DNA of 64,000 nucleotides from Rickettsia tamurae (GTDB taxonomy: Bacteria > Pseudomonadota > Alphaproteobacteria > Rickettsiales > Rickettsiaceae), in NCBI RefSeq assembly GCF_000751075.1, contig NZ_CCMG01000008.1, positions 186,001 to 250,000 on the forward strand, written 5' to 3'. The number at the start of each line of letters is the position of its first letter. Position 1 is the first letter of the stretch. Shown here one piece after another: positions 18,777 to 31,358 of this stretch. Made by a program: the position numbers and the translations under genes. The notes beneath the pieces are model-generated. The model searched no databases, was not told the DNA's origin, and saw only the letters and a program-made list of their open reading frames with translations.

Positions 18777-19649
18777 TTATTTTTTCCATCTATTATGAAA
18801 CCAGAACCATTGAGAAGGATTTTGCTTAACCCATTCTCCTAGCATTTGATTAATATTAAGCATAATATTATAGCAATCAACTTTATTATCACCGGTTTGC
18901 TCAAACTTTAATTGCGGGTGAACTATTACTTTAAAATAACTGCCTTTAGTTCTAATGATTTGGCAAGGTATAATTGGATATTTATACTGCAAAGCAATTT
19001 TAGCAATGGCGTTTGCAGTCATAGCAGGGTGCCCTAAAAAAGGCACTTCAATTCCATCGTTCATTTTTTGATCAACAAGCATAACAATAGATTCACCCTC
19101 CTTGATAGCCCTAACTAAAGCTCTGCTACCTTCAGGACCTTTTGGTATAAGTCTTAATTTATCACCGGCACGGCTTTCATTAACCAACTTGTTAACATAC
19201 GGGTTATTTGCTTTACGATAAATTACGGCAACTTTCGGATAAGATTTATGAAGAATCTTAAGACTAATATCCCAATTGGCAAAGTGACCGCTAAATAATA
19301 AAAAGGGTTGTCCTTCAAGTTTTTTAATATTTTCTATGCCGATCATTTCGATTCTACGCTCTAACTCGGCTTCATCCATCTTGTCGACATATGTAAATTC
19401 ACCGATAAATCTGCCAAAATTATCCCAAGTCTGATCTATGATTTTTTCAACATCACACATATCGCCGAATACTGCTTTAATATTTCGTCTAGCAATTTTA
19501 TTAACGGCAAATAATATACCAACTTTTCTTGCTATAAAACTACAAATATCTGCTGCTTTATCTACACCGAATATTCCTATTACTTTAAGGAATATAACGA
19601 CGATAAAATACTCAATTAAATATCTGAGCTTTTTTAAAAATTTTTTCAT
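18777..19649 (-). CDS. lpxL: Lipid A acyltransferase, LpxL/HtrB family
   Basis: A 290-residue inner-membrane acyltransferase that adds a secondary acyl chain to Kdo2-lipid IVA. One N-terminal membrane anchor ([20 protein letters not shown]) precedes the HX4D/E motif FSGHFANWD near residue 125, a substrate-binding [13 protein letters not shown] segment and [20 protein letters not shown]. The start overlaps the end of lpxK by 38 bases, so the two lipid A genes are translationally coupled. LpxL versus LpxM cannot be separated by reading alone; LpxL is the default. Confidence 0.88.
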   Translation of the reverse strand: MKKFLKKLRYLIEYFIVVIFLKVIGIFGVDKAADICSFIARKVGILFAVNKIARRNIKAVFGDMCDVEKIIDQTWDNFGRFIGEFTYVDKMDEAELERRIEMIGIENIKKLEGQPFLLFSGHFANWDISLKILHKSYPKVAVIYRKANNPYVNKLVNESRAGDKLRLIPKGPEGSRALVRAIKEGESIVMLVDQKMNDGIEVPFLGHPAMTANAIAKIALQYKYPIIPCQIIRTKGSYFKVIVHPQLKFEQTGDNKVDCYNIMLNINQMLGEWVKQNPSQWFWFHNRWKK

Positions 19650-20589
19650 TTAATAAATCAGGGTTGTTTATAGATAGTTCTACATCTAGACAGACAATAT
19701 TATTATTTAAATCATTAAACTTAACGTGATCTTTTCTTGTAGTAATTAAGGTAGCGTTATGCTCTTTAGCTAATGAATATAAATTTTCTAAATCTGCTTG
19801 TAAATAATTATAATGATCAGGAAAAATTTTGTAACCGGTTATATTTAATCCGTAATTTTTTAAAGTCGAAAAGAAACGCTCAGGATTACCGATGCCACTA
19901 AAAGCAAAATAATTTTTAGTTTTATCTATATTATTTGAAGGAACTATTTGAGCTTTTATTAACTTATTGACATAAGAAGTTAAAATATTCGGTATTTTAT
20001 CATTGGTGCTACTGACTAAAAAAATTAAATCAGCTGCATCAAGGGCTTTATTTGGATACTGCCTTAAAGGACCGGCAGGAATTAGAAAGCCGTTGCCGAA
20101 AAGCCTTTGGCTATCTACTGAAACTATAGTAAAATCTTTATGAACATAAGGATTTTGTAGGAAATCATCAACTATTATTATATCAGGTTTAAGCTCGTTA
20201 ATTAACGGTAAAATCTCTTTAATATTTTTAGTAGCAATAACTGTTCCATGCTTTGCAAGTATTACTCCCTCATCTCCTACCTCTAATGCTGTATGTCCTT
20301 GATGTATGGTAGTTGCACTTTTAAGGTTACTACCATAAGCCTTAGTTACTATTACAAAACTTACATTTCTAACTTTTAGTAATTTGGCTAGATACATTAC
20401 TATCTGCGTCTTACCCGTACCTCCTACGCTACAATTACCGACACAAATAACTTTAGCAGGCAATATAATAGGACGTGCTAAACTAGCTCGTAAATAGCCT
20501 AAAAATTGATATATCAAGCTTATAGGTAAAAGCAAATAAGCTATAATATTTCGCTTCTGCCAAAATTTAGGATATAAAAGTTTGATCAT
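19612..20589 (-). CDS. lpxK: Tetraacyldisaccharide 4'-kinase LpxK
   Basis: Phosphorylates the 4' position of the lipid A disaccharide to give lipid IVA at the inner membrane. The 325 residues show an N-terminal membrane-associated helix ([20 protein letters not shown]), the Walker A motif [15 protein letters not shown] near residue 52, the DVGDEG-like [12 protein letters not shown], and the Walker B-like [21 protein letters not shown] near the end is also typical. It lies three bases after the LytM lipoprotein gene and overlaps lpxL, forming a run of envelope genes on the minus strand. Confidence 0.95.
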   Translation of the reverse strand: MIKLLYPKFWQKRNIIAYLLLPISLIYQFLGYLRASLARPIILPAKVICVGNCSVGGTGKTQIVMYLAKLLKVRNVSFVIVTKAYGSNLKSATTIHQGHTALEVGDEGVILAKHGTVIATKNIKEILPLINELKPDIIIVDDFLQNPYVHKDFTIVSVDSQRLFGNGFLIPAGPLRQYPNKALDAADLIFLVSSTNDKIPNILTSYVNKLIKAQIVPSNNIDKTKNYFAFSGIGNPERFFSTLKNYGLNITGYKIFPDHYNYLQADLENLYSLAKEHNATLITTRKDHVKFNDLNNNIVCLDVELSINNPDLLNEKIFKKAQIFN

Positions 20590-20592
20590 AAT

Positions 20593-21447
20593 TTAACATT
20601 TACGGCAGTTAAAAATAAAATCAAAAGGATTAATTGCTTTATTGTCTAGTAGAATTTCAAAATGCAAATGTTCACCCGTTGCATTACCGGTTCTTCCTTG
20701 TATACCGATAAATTGACCTCGCTTAATTTTATTTCCTTCCTTGACTGACATTTCCTTTAAATGAGCATATTTCGTAACCAATTTGCGTCCATGTTTAATC
20801 TCAACAAAATTCCCGTAATCAGGTGCTCTTGCCGCTTTTATAACAATTCCGCTTGCCGCTGCATATATCGGCGCTGCTTTTTTAGCTTGTAAATCAATAC
20901 CGCTATGGAAACATTTCTTTTTTCTTTTCTTTTTATGAGGACTTTTTCTAATTCCGTAATGGCTAGTAATTTTCGGCTCATATTCCGGCATCATAAGCGG
21001 TATTGTACTAATTATTTTATCAAGCTTGGTTAATTTCGAGATATTATTCCTATGAGTTTGTTTTTTTGCAAAATAGCTAGCTTCCGGTTTAGAGAGAAAC
21101 TTATATTTTGAATTTAGTTTTGTTACAATTGCCTTTATATCAGCTATTTTTATTTCGGCTGCTTTATTAAATTCTGCCGGGTTTTTATTATGGAATTTTT
21201 GTAAAAAAATCTTATTCTGTTTAGGATTATTAATTATTAGACCTAAGTTTTTTGCATATATACATTTGCTATTTTTGTTTGTTAAATCATACTGTACTAC
21301 TAAATCCGCATGGCTGATTTTATATTTTTGCTTTAATTGAGATGAAGTGGTAGAAAGTAATGTAGTATCACTAGATTCTTTAATACTGCTACAACCTTGA
21401 ACCAGAAAAACTATAAACAGTAAAAAGATATATTTTCGAAAAGACAT
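20593..21447 (-). CDS. LytM/M23 peptidoglycan hydrolase lipoprotein
   Basis: I start at the ATG at 21447, which gives a lipoprotein signal MSFRKYIFLLFIVFLVQGC with a lipobox before Cys19. An upstream ATG in the same frame at 21585 would only translate a family D repeat. A LysM-like segment (LKQKYKISHADLVVQYDLTN) follows. The C-terminal M23 domain carries the zinc ligands in CFHSGIDLQA and GEHLHFEILL, with YGIRKSP and GNFVEIKHG as expected. The protein could be an active endopeptidase or an amidase activator of NlpD type; His and Asp residues for catalysis appear present. It is followed by lpxK after three bases. Confidence 0.85.
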   Translation of the reverse strand: MSFRKYIFLLFIVFLVQGCSSIKESSDTTLLSTTSSQLKQKYKISHADLVVQYDLTNKNSKCIYAKNLGLIINNPKQNKIFLQKFHNKNPAEFNKAAEIKIADIKAIVTKLNSKYKFLSKPEASYFAKKQTHRNNISKLTKLDKIISTIPLMMPEYEPKITSHYGIRKSPHKKKRKKKCFHSGIDLQAKKAAPIYAAASGIVIKAARAPDYGNFVEIKHGRKLVTKYAHLKEMSVKEGNKIKRGQFIGIQGRTGNATGEHLHFEILLDNKAINPFDFIFNCRKC

Positions 21448-21454
21448 TAAAAGT

Positions 21455-21605
21455 AAATATACTCCTGTGAAATGAAGAGTTGATATACAAAGCTCAATTT
21501 GGAAAAGAGCAAGGCGTTTTGAGGCTTTTAATCGCAGCATACATACTAGTACGTGAGGATTAAAAGCAAAAAACAACGAAGCCAATTTTTTAAATTCAGC
21601 AAGTA
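21455..21605. repeat. RPE, family D
   Basis: Contains ggaaaagagcaaggcg, catactagtacgtgagg and aacaacgaagccaattttt, aligned with the 32325 copy. It fills the gap between rlmJ and the LytM gene and creates a false N-terminal extension of the latter. Confidence 0.75.
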
Positions 21606-22381
21606 TACGTAAATTTTAAATTTAAAATATTGCTTAAATAACCAGTTAATTTTTCTAATTCTTCTCTAATATTTGGAGGATTAATTAACATTAACCCACA
21701 CTTTACCATATTTTTATCACTACATAAAAGCTCATATTCAATAATTATAGTTTCTTTAAATCCGATATGCTTGTAATTGTGGTAAAAATCACGGACTAAA
21801 GATAAATCTTTTATAGGATACCAAATTAAGACGGTATTATTAAGAACTCGTAGCTTAATTTTTTTAAGTGCTTCGAGCAGTTTTTGAAACTCATTTTTTA
21901 CTTCAAAAGGCGGATCAAGAAAAATTAATCCTCTATTCCCTTTAAAGGGTAAAAAAGCTTTTATAGCATTATAAGCATCTATATTATGTGTATTATTCGG
22001 TAGTAGTTTTTTTAAACTCAAGTAATCACTTGGATGAAGTTCGCAAGCAATTAAGCGATCATTTGGTCTTAATAATTGTTTAATTATAAAAGGTGAGCCG
22101 GGATAATGATTAAGACCTGCTAGGTTTACTATATTTAAGAAAGTTTGTAAAAGCTGAGGAATAGGATCGGTAGCTTGCAGTAGTTTATTAATGCCCGTAT
22201 CGCTTTCTAAAGTTTTAGAAGCCGCCTCCGAGTTTAAATCGTAAAGACCTAGCCCAGCAAAAGCATCTAAAACCGCAAAAGGTTTTTCTTTTTTCTTGAG
22301 CTGTTCTAAAATCGCAATAAGTACTAAATGTTTGACTATATCAGCAAAATTGCCTGCATGATAAATATGACGATAGTTCAA
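21596..22381 (-). CDS. rlmJ: 23S rRNA (adenine-2030-N6)-methyltransferase RlmJ
   Basis: A 261-residue SAM-dependent methyltransferase acting on naked 23S rRNA. The N-terminus MNYRHIYHAGNFADIVKHLV is the family signature, with the SAM site around LDAFAGLGLYDL and the catalytic motif FLDPPFE (DPPY-type) near residue 163. The start codon is TTG at 22381; no in-frame ATG precedes the signature. It begins two bases after the stop of the small antitoxin-like gene, so the two may be co-transcribed by chance of gene order. Confidence 0.92.
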   Translation of the reverse strand: MNYRHIYHAGNFADIVKHLVLIAILEQLKKKEKPFAVLDAFAGLGLYDLNSEAASKTLESDTGINKLLQATDPIPQLLQTFLNIVNLAGLNHYPGSPFIIKQLLRPNDRLIACELHPSDYLSLKKLLPNNTHNIDAYNAIKAFLPFKGNRGLIFLDPPFEVKNEFQKLLEALKKIKLRVLNNTVLIWYPIKDLSLVRDFYHNYKHIGFKETIIIEYELLCSDKNMVKCGLMLINPPNIREELEKLTGYLSNILNLKFTYTC

Positions 22382-22383
22382 AA

Positions 22384-22566
22384 TTATAATCCATATTTCT
22401 TTTTTAACAATTTTGCTGCTTCTTCTGAAGAATATAATTTCTTATTTGGATTATTACTTCTTGCTAAAGCAATTTCTGCATCTTCTCTATCTTCTTTTAA
22501 TTCACGTAAGTAATTCTTAATTACCACTCGTACTAATTGAGCTTTACTAACCATAAAACTAATCAT
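22384..22566 (-). CDS. Small ribbon-helix-helix antitoxin-like protein
   Basis: Sixty residues, or 56 from the second ATG at 22554 (MVSKAQLVRVVIKNYLRELK). The Ser-Lys-Ala-Gln-Leu-Val-Arg start followed by an amphipathic helix resembles the first helix of RHH antitoxins, and the tail YSSEEAAKLLKKKYGL is a second helical segment. RHH proteins bind operators as dimers and neutralise toxins. It follows the broken RhuM-Fic gene at once, but no intact partner toxin is adjacent on its other side, where rlmJ begins. The assignment rests on pattern only. Confidence 0.5.
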   Translation of the reverse strand: MISFMVSKAQLVRVVIKNYLRELKEDREDAEIALARSNNPNKKLYSSEEAAKLLKKKYGL

Positions 22567-22581
22567 TTATTAAATTCATAA

Positions 22582-23537
22582 TTAAGTTAATTCTTTTTGT
22601 ATAGGATCGCTTTCTGCAATAAGTAATGCTAATGATGTCATAGCACTTACTCCAATATTTTTTAACCCTATTTTTGCTTTGGTAAGATAAAGTAAAAAAA
22701 GTAAACAACCTATTCTTTTATTACCATCACTAAATGGATGATCTTTTATTATGAAATATAACAAATGAGCCGCTTTTTCTTCTGCCGAGTTATATAAAGA
22801 TTTGCCGTCAAAAGTTTGATCAATATTACCTAAAATTCCTTTAAAACTATTGTCTCTTTCAGCTCCAAATAAATTACTTATTTCTGCATTCTCTTGCTTG
22901 CCTAATTCTTGCTTTAACTTTTTAATTGCTTCTAAAGATTCTTGGTAGCTTAATAATCCATTAGTTTCTGCTTGTAATTTTGTCGGTGGATTTAATTTGT
23001 CTTCATCATATTTAACTAATATCTCCCATGTTTTAAGTAATTCCTTATAAGATTAATTAATTCTTGTCCTGTACTATTTACTAAATTTTGATTTATCAAA
23101 GTATTTGTTAAAAGTTCTACCGTTTGTTGTAGATTATTTAATTTCTTTTGAGTAATTTTATCTTGATTAATACTATAGCCTTTAATGAGATATTCTTTAA
23201 GTAAGTTAGTAGCCCACTTTCTAAAGGCGATCCCTCTCTTAGAATTTACCCTATACCCAACTGATATTATTGCACCTAAATTATAATATTCCACTTGGTA
23301 TGTTTTACCGTCAGCGGCAGTTGTTGCAAAAAATGCAACAACTGCTTTCTCTTCTAATTCTTGCTCTTTAAATATATTCTTTAGATGTCTTGAAATTACT
23401 GATTTATCTCGGGCGAATAATTCTGCTATTTGATTTAAAGACAGCCAAACTGTTTCGTCTATTATCTTAACCTCAACATTAACTTCCCCATTTTCATCTT
23501 GACAAATTACTACCTGGCTTTCCATTTCTTTATTCAT
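22582..23537 (-). pseudogene. RhuM-Fic fusion protein, one-base frameshift
   Basis: The first part, from the ATG at 23537, is a RhuM virulence-protein domain (VWLSLNQIAELFARDKSVIS, YNLGAIISVGYRVNSKRGIA). It should run into a Fic/Doc domain, but four A stand where five are needed near 23030 (NYLKHGRY and stop instead of NYLKTWEILVKYDED). The second frame then reads the full Fic part, with HLLYFIIKDHPFSDGNKRIG as the HPFx(D/E)GNxR active-site motif. Fic enzymes AMPylate or phosphorylate target proteins. Rickettsial RhuM-Fic fusions are usually about 330 residues, which matches the joined length. The annotated break may be real or a homopolymer error. Confidence 0.75.
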
Positions 23538-23541
23538 TGTT

Positions 23542-25626
<2,085 letters not shown>

Positions 25627-25643
25627 TTATTTAAAATTCGGAT

Positions 25644-25898
25644 TTAATAATGATATCTACATTGTAATATATAAATGGTTTTACCTTTAATAGTATATAT
25701 TAACCTATGTTCGTGATTAATCCGGCGAGACCAATAGCCTGATAAATCGTACTTTAAGCCTTCAGGTTTACCGATTCCCGTAAAGGGAGAACGTGTAATA
25801 TCTTTAATTAGCTCATTTATTTTTTCTAGAATTTTTGTATCACTTTTTTGAAAGTACAAATAATCTGCCCATGCATCAATGTGAAATGATATTTCCAT
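25644..25898 (-). CDS. yoeB: YoeB/Txe-family mRNA interferase toxin
   Basis: An 84-residue ribosome-dependent endoribonuclease toxin of the RelE superfamily. The conserved features are complete: DYLYFQKSDTKILEKINELI, GIGKPEGLKYDLSGYWSRRI (general base Glu in KPE, then Arg pair), and NHEHRLIY with the terminal CRYHY that supplies catalytic His and Tyr. The start overlaps the antitoxin stop by one base (TAATG), the usual coupling that keeps toxin below antitoxin. It looks intact. Confidence 0.93.
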   Translation of the reverse strand: MEISFHIDAWADYLYFQKSDTKILEKINELIKDITRSPFTGIGKPEGLKYDLSGYWSRRINHEHRLIYTIKGKTIYILQCRYHY

Positions 25899-26146
25899 TA
25901 TAAAGACATTGTTTTAAAGTTTTTATTTGCTTCAAAATCATTAATTGCTCGTTTTAGTCTTGCAGCATTTTTAGGGCTTTTTAATAAGTATAAAGTTTCC
26001 TCCATAGCATTATAGTCTTCAAGGGACATAATAACCACCGGTTTTTGTTTTTGTCTAGTTATAACCACTGAAGTGTGATCTACACAAACTCTTTCCATAA
26101 TATCTGCAAAATTATTTCTTGCTTTAGTGTAAGATATTGCTTCCAT
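25898..26146 (-). CDS. yefM: YefM/Phd-family antitoxin
   Basis: An 82-residue antitoxin that binds and inhibits the adjacent YoeB toxin and represses its own operon. The N-terminal Phd/YefM DNA-binding fold is seen in MEAISYTKARNNFADIMERV and VVITRQKQKPVVIMSLEDYN; the C-terminal helical tail that wraps the toxin follows (RLKRAINDFEANKNF). The start is 58 bases from the tgt stop. A palindromic operator may lie in catatttaagtacatgtaca (26153-26172), which contains the dyad tgtacatgtactt-like core. Confidence 0.93.
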   Translation of the reverse strand: MEAISYTKARNNFADIMERVCVDHTSVVITRQKQKPVVIMSLEDYNAMEETLYLLKSPKNAARLKRAINDFEANKNFKTMSL

Positions 26147-26204
26147 AATATGACATATTTAAGTACATGTACATATAATAAGACATATTTTATAATTAGT
26201 CAAT

Positions 26205-27290
26205 TTAAGAATTAAAATCAAAACCTTTACCTAGTTTAATATATTCTCTAATACGGCTCATGAGGTTTTGAAAATATGTTAAATTATGCCACGTCATTAG
26301 CATAGAGCCAAGTATTTCACCGATTCTAACTAAGTGATGCAGATAAGCTTTACTATAGTTTTTACAAGCAGGACATAGGCAATCATGCTCAAGCGGCTCG
26401 TTATCATCGGCATATTTGCTATTGCGGATATTTACCGTACCGTATTTGGTAAAAGCCTGACCGTTGCGACCTGAGCGTGTCGGGATTACGCAGTCAAACA
26501 TATCTATACCCCTGCTAACCGCACCGATAATATCAGCAGGCTTACCGACTCCCATTAAGTAACGCGGCTTATTTTGCGGCAGAAAATCGGGAGCATAGTC
26601 AAGTACTTTAAACATAAGCTCCTGCCCCTCGCCTACCGCAAGCCCGCCTATAGCATAGCCCTCAAAATCGAGTTCTACTAAATCCTTAGCCGATTGCTCA
26701 CGTAATTCTTCGTAAATACTACCTTGAATAATACCGAATTGTGCGTAGCCTTCCCGCTTAACAAAAGCATTACGCGATCTCTTCGCCCATCTAGTCGTTA
26801 ACTGCATAGAAGTTTTAGCTTCTTCAAAGGTTGAAGGGTAAGGTGTACATTCATCAAAAGCCATAGTAATCGTACTACCGAGCAGATATTGTATTTCGGT
26901 AGAACGCTCAGGAGTTAACATATATTTATCGCCGTTAATATGAGAGCTGAAACTTACTCCCTCTTCGGTTATCTTGCGTAACTTCGATAACGACATTACC
27001 TGAAAACCGCCGGAATCGGTTAATATAGGCTTATCCCAATTCATGAATTTATGCAAACCGCCAAGACGTGCTATACGTTCGGCAGTCGGCTGCAGCATTA
27101 AGTGATACGTATTACCAAGCAGTATATCCGCCCCCGTTTCAGCTACTGATTCAGGTAGCATTGCCTTAACGGTTCCTCTAGTCCCGACCGGCATAAAGGC
27201 AGGAGTGCGAATCTCACCGTGTGCGGTTGTGATAATACCGCTTCTAGCTTTTTTATTCTGATGATGAATATTAAAAGAAAATTTTGACAC
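26205..27290 (-). CDS. tgt: tRNA-guanine transglycosylase Tgt
   Basis: Exchanges guanine for a queuine precursor at position 34 of tRNAs with GUN anticodons. The 361 residues contain the base-binding [14 protein letters not shown] near residue 93, the [10 protein letters not shown] loop, the nucleophile Asp in [19 protein letters not shown], and the zinc site [16 protein letters not shown]. Rickettsiae typically lack most of the queuosine biosynthetic route and may use a salvaged base; that point is inference here. It is single on the minus strand with the toxin operon downstream. Confidence 0.96.
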   Translation of the reverse strand: MSKFSFNIHHQNKKARSGIITTAHGEIRTPAFMPVGTRGTVKAMLPESVAETGADILLGNTYHLMLQPTAERIARLGGLHKFMNWDKPILTDSGGFQVMSLSKLRKITEEGVSFSSHINGDKYMLTPERSTEIQYLLGSTITMAFDECTPYPSTFEEAKTSMQLTTRWAKRSRNAFVKREGYAQFGIIQGSIYEELREQSAKDLVELDFEGYAIGGLAVGEGQELMFKVLDYAPDFLPQNKPRYLMGVGKPADIIGAVSRGIDMFDCVIPTRSGRNGQAFTKYGTVNIRNSKYADDNEPLEHDCLCPACKNYSKAYLHHLVRIGEILGSMLMTWHNLTYFQNLMSRIREYIKLGKGFDFNS

Positions 27291-27392
27291 TGATAACCAC
27301 TTATTTTTAAAAGCAATATCTTAGCATACTATAATTTATCCTGGAATATAAAAATTAAGGCTAAAAACAGGTATCACCTAAAAGCAGCTGAT

Positions 27393-27612
27393 ATCGTCAT
27401 TGCGAGCAGCCGTACGCCTTGTTGCATGGCTCGAAAAACCTGTGCCTTTCCAAAAGTCAATTGAGAACATTATTGTTTTGACGGCATTGCCTAAAAAGAA
27501 TTGCTTTGTATTGGAGCTTAACGCTTTGATGTCATTCCTAGCTAAAAGCGACTTTGTTGCACGGATCTTATGTCATTCCCACGGGAACAATGATGATTTT
27601 TTCAACTCTAAA
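27393..27612. repeat. Degraded RPE material (C and shell fragments)
   Basis: Fragments gtcattgcgagcagccgtac, gttgcatggctcgaaaaacc, gttgcacggatcttatgtca and cattcccacgggaac are scattered without intact arms. The rest of the gap 27291-27772 is AT-rich with no gene; a tataat at about 27744 may serve the next gene. Confidence 0.55.
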
Positions 27613-27772
27613 TAATTATATTTATAGGTGAACTAAATTTATAAAACTATAATTATTACAATCAATAATTATAGTCATTGACTTATTTTAATTACTTCTA
27701 TAGATTACTTCTCTTAAATGATAATTAAATTCTGTCATTCATGATATAATCTAATTTTTTAAGAGTTAAAAT

Positions 27773-28012
27773 ATGGAAAATAAAGAAGAAGAAACTTTAA
27801 CCTCTGAGTTAATAACAGACGAAGAGGAGGAAAAGCGTTTAAAAGCTCAAAATGCAAGGAAAGAGCTTAAGTTAATATTAATAACATTTGCTATTATTCT
27901 CACTAGTTTTTTAACTTTTTGTTATTTCTTTTTTAACTATATAGAAGAAAAAGCAGCAGAGTATAAATTACAGCAAGAACAAGAAGCAAAAGTAAATAAT
28001 AAAACAGAATGA
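27773..28012 (+). CDS. Small single-pass membrane protein
   Basis: Seventy-nine residues. A strongly acidic N-terminus (MENKEEETLTSELITDEEEE), a Lys/Arg-rich stretch, one membrane helix at about residues 36-58 (LILITFAIILTSFLTFCYFF), then a charged helical tail (KAAEYKLQQEQEAKVNNKTE). The positive charges before the helix suggest the N-terminus stays inside. No family recognised. The downstream gene is a SpoT remnant. Confidence 0.6.
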   Translation: MENKEEETLTSELITDEEEEKRLKAQNARKELKLILITFAIILTSFLTFCYFFFNYIEEKAAEYKLQQEQEAKVNNKTE

Positions 28013-28140
28013 AGTTGTTTAAATACAATATAACCAAAAGTTATTAATCTATTTAAAGTTAAAAATTATTTGTTATTGCGATTTTTTAACTTTCGCTTTA
28101 ATTGTAATCAACTATTATTAACATAAATAAAATAACTTTT

Positions 28141-28750
28141 ATGGAAGATATAAGCTCTTGGAAATAAAAGTTTGAAATTTGCATTTACGCTAAAAAGCTG
28201 ATTGATAAACTCGAATATTTAAACACTAAAGTAAAAAATCCTGTTGATATAGAGGAAGTCAAAAAAGTATCTACTACGCCCGTAAATATCACGGCTCGCA
28301 AATGCGTCAATCGGGTGATCCTTACTACTCTCACCCAATTGAGGTAGCGATTATGCTTGCGGAGTTTGTGGCAGACGAAGCTCCTAAGCTTTTTACTTCT
28401 AATATGATAAATGCTGCTCTACTTCACGATACTATGAGGATACAGAGCTTACTGAAAAGATGATCATCGAAATTTTTGGTAAAGAAATAGCAAAACATGT
28501 AGAAGGTTTAACTAGAATTAAACCTCACGGAAAAATCAGCATCGAGGAAAGCTTAAACCTATTAATTAAGCAAAAAAGATATGATACCGCATTTATAAAA
28601 TTATTTGATCGTATTCATAATGTACAAACATTAGCAGCTAAATCACCTGAAAAGGCTAAAAAAATTATTGAAGAGACTTTAAGAAATTTTGTACCTTTAT
28701 CTATTTATTTAAAAATAAAGATCCCTACAATACTTTTAGATATACAAATA
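28141..28750 (+). pseudogene. spoT: SpoT hydrolase (HD) domain remnant
   Basis: Reading frames with at least three breaks reproduce the N-terminal (p)ppGpp hydrolase domain: YYARKYHGSQMRQSGDPYYS, HPIEVAIMLAEFVADEAPK, INAALLHDT followed after a shift by EDTELTEKMIIEIFGKEIA, then VEGLTRIKPH and KLFDRIHNVQTLAAKSPEKA. The HD pair sits in ALLHDT and the second conserved ED in EDTEL. An in-frame TAA occurs nine codons from the first ATG, and frames shift near 28263 and 28432. No synthetase part follows; transporter debris begins at 28778 instead. Confidence 0.75.
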
Positions 28751-28777
28751 GATATTCAAAAAAAATTTCTTTTAGGT

Positions 28778-30092
28778 TTAAGGATACTGATTCACTTCTT
28801 TCTCCAATCTTTGAAAGTGATTTATACCCCAAATATATCCAATCCCTGTAGGAATAATAATCGCTATTAACCCCCATGCCCATGATTCAAAATAATTAAT
28901 TAAATACACTAAACCAAAAGAAGTAACTACATTACATTAAAGCATGTGATAAATACCAAACTAGAACAAGTAAAACGTTTAAAAATTGGAAAATGAATAA
29001 GAAATATTGGAAGTGCTGGAGTATCACCAAACCCAAAAACAATCACAAAAGATTATATAATAAATAATTGAAATGGTGTACTAGCCGGATTACTGTAAAT
29101 AGTATTATATAATAGATAAAAAAGGAAAAGAGAAAAAATTAGCGTCCTTACTTTAATAACTTTTAATGGATGAATTTTATAAGAAGCATACGCAAATATG
29201 AAAAGAACAAATAGTTTTACTAAGGATACATAAAAATTATGTTGAATGACCTCATGACTAGTATATCCAAAAGAATCCTTAAGTATATTACTACAGTGAA
29301 CAAACACGAAATAAAAACACGCAGGCCATGCACAATAAATAAGGAATAAAGCTAATACTGTTTTTATATTAAGTTTTTCGTTAATAAGCTGGTTTTCCTT
29401 AAATAACTATTTTTTTCTTCAAGAATTTTTTTTCAAACGACGTTTTGCATCCGTAAAATCTGGAGTTTCACGACGTGCTGTTCTTGCAACTGCTCCTATT
29501 AACCCTATTATAAGACCAAACCAAAAAGCTAACCGCCAATTAAACCCGTAAGAAGTAAACAGCCAAGATATTGCTAAGGCTACACTGCCCCCTAGTGTAG
29601 AAGACCCCATTGCTATTGTACATACTACTGGATATCTTATTGGCGGTTCAGTTATTTCTGTTAGATAAAGAGAGGCTCCTACCACTTCACCTACTGATGA
29701 AATCCCTTGTATTGCACAACATATAGTTAATAAATATGCTGCTGTTACTCCTATTTGGGAAAATGGTGCAAGGTTAGCAATAATAAAACATGAAAGTGCC
29801 ATCAACATAGTAGTAATTAATAATTGTAGACTTCCGCCCTATATTGTCACCAATCCACCCAAATATTACAGCTCCAATAGGTCTAAAAGCAAAAGTTGAG
29901 CAAAAAGTAAGAGCTGAAAAAATTGCTGCTGTATGTGGATCAGACTTTGGGAAAAAAGCTCATTTAGTACTACCGACATATGAACATAAAGCATTAGATC
30001 AAAATATTCAAGGAATGTACCTATTGATAGTAACCCACCGCTTGCTTTTGTTCTCTTGTTAAGCTTCTCTGTTCTTTTTCATAGCCTCGCAT
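28778..30092 (-). pseudogene. ProP-type major facilitator transporter, broken
   Basis: Beginning at the ATG at 30092: MRGYEKEQRSLTREQKQA, then after a shift GLLSIGTFLEYFDLMLYVHM, then SALTFCSTFAFRPIGAVIFG with motif A GWIGDNIGRKSTI, then a long piece (ISSVGEVVGASLYLTEITEP), a C-terminal half with membrane helices, and the end ESWAWGLIAIIIPTGIGYIW before a stop at 28778. At least four frame changes are needed. The pattern is that of the metabolite/H+ symporter (ProP/ShiA-like) subfamily that is amplified in rickettsiae. Not functional. Confidence 0.75.
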
Positions 30093-30486
30093 AAATTCTT
30101 TACAAAAAATTAAATTGTAAAGAAACTTATACTGTTTTATATAAAAGTCAATAGGGAATTTCACTTTACACGATAAATAAGAAAATGAAGTGCAACTTAA
30201 TATATTTCGTGGATTGATAGAAAAAAGCTATAATATATTGCGATGTTTTTTATAGTTGTAATATATAGATTTAACTGTATTCCCCAGCAAATAGTAACGT
30301 TAAAAGCAAGAAACAAACTAATATTAGTACTTTAACATTTACTTTATTTATTAGCACAATAAATATGTGATAAATAAACTAATTGAAAGAAAAAAATAAG
30401 TAATATACAGCAATGGTTCATTTTTAGATTGAAAAGCAAAAAATACTATACTATCTTTGGTAGTTATAATTAAATATATTAAAAAT
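30093..30486. other. AT-rich stretch with no gene recognised
   Basis: About 390 bases with stops in every frame, no palindromic element and no RNA motif that I can see. It separates the divergent transporter remnant and the next unknown gene. Confidence 0.5.
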
Positions 30487-31016
30487 ATGCTTTTTCAATC
30501 ACTAAATTTATACTCTATCTTAGTTGCAGGTCTTACAGCTACCGTTATCGTTTTTATGCGTCAGTTATCTTATTACAAACAGCAAATTATTAATAAGGAT
30601 TTAAAAATAATACCTGCATATTTTGATAAAAAAATGTTATATAAAATTCTTAATAATAACTGCGATAGATATTCTGCTCTTGAAATGATTAAATCATATT
30701 TTAAGTTGAAAACCACAAGATCGTTATCATATGAAGAACTTGAAATGATGAGCAATTAAGCGAATTATTTAGAGATTCTTTAAACTATTTTATTAATGAT
30801 TTTATATCAAAATCCGATAAATCAGTTGCAGCAAATAAAGCGTTTAGTACACAAGATGAACATAACAATACTCACAAATTATATGCGTTTTTAGAGAAAA
30901 ATAAAATATCGGACAAAACACATCAAATGCTTATATATGTCAAAGTACCTTATATAATGACCAAAGACGACGAAGAAAGCTTAAACACTTTCATACACTT
31001 GGCTAAGATAATGTAG
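30487..31016 (+). pseudogene. Unknown membrane-anchored protein, frameshifted; paralogue of 41769-42198
   Basis: From the ATG at 30487 there is a membrane segment (LYSILVAGLTATVIVFM), then a helical soluble part with MIKSYFKLKTTRSLSYEELE. One missing A near 30745 ends the frame; adding it continues as NDEQLSELFRDSLNYFINDF to HLAKIM and a stop at 31016, about 176 residues in all. The region around IKSYFKL...EELE.D..LS.LF.D is shared with the gene at 41769-42198, so this is a two-member family in the window. No known domain recognised. Confidence 0.6.
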
Positions 31017-31112
31017 ATTTCCCAAAAACAAAATCAGAAACTCAAATAACAAATTTAAGAGTGAGCTTAACGAAGCGTATAAGCGAATCTTACAAAATTC
31101 GGCATCAAGAGC

Positions 31113-31281
31113 TTAGATTCTGTGCACTTTTAATAGAATAATCATAATTATGAGATATTTTTAAGCGAAAATTAATAAGATTTTTGAAGGAATAGTTATT
31201 CATATTTCAAAAAAATCTGATAATTTGCAGTTAAAAAGAGCCATAATTATGATTATTCTATTAAAAGTGCACAGAATCTAA
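31113..31281. repeat. Family F palindrome with perfect 40-bp arms
   Basis: Left arm 31113-31152 (starts TTAGATTCTGTGCACTTTTA) and right arm 31242-31281 are exact reverse complements over 40 bases. The loop holds the F core (gcgaaaattaataagatttt), itself partly self-complementary. The surrounding gap 31017-31358 contains no gene. Confidence 0.85.
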
Positions 31282-31358
31282 TATTGAAACTATATTTTTA
31301 AGTAAGACAGAGTTATTTAAAGCTCGGTTTAGAGTTACCTAAACCGAGAAATAAATTA

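Noticed and set aside
27400-27615. 71-codon open frame after tgt
   Set aside because: It is read through degraded repeat sequence with no ribosome site and no coding-like composition.
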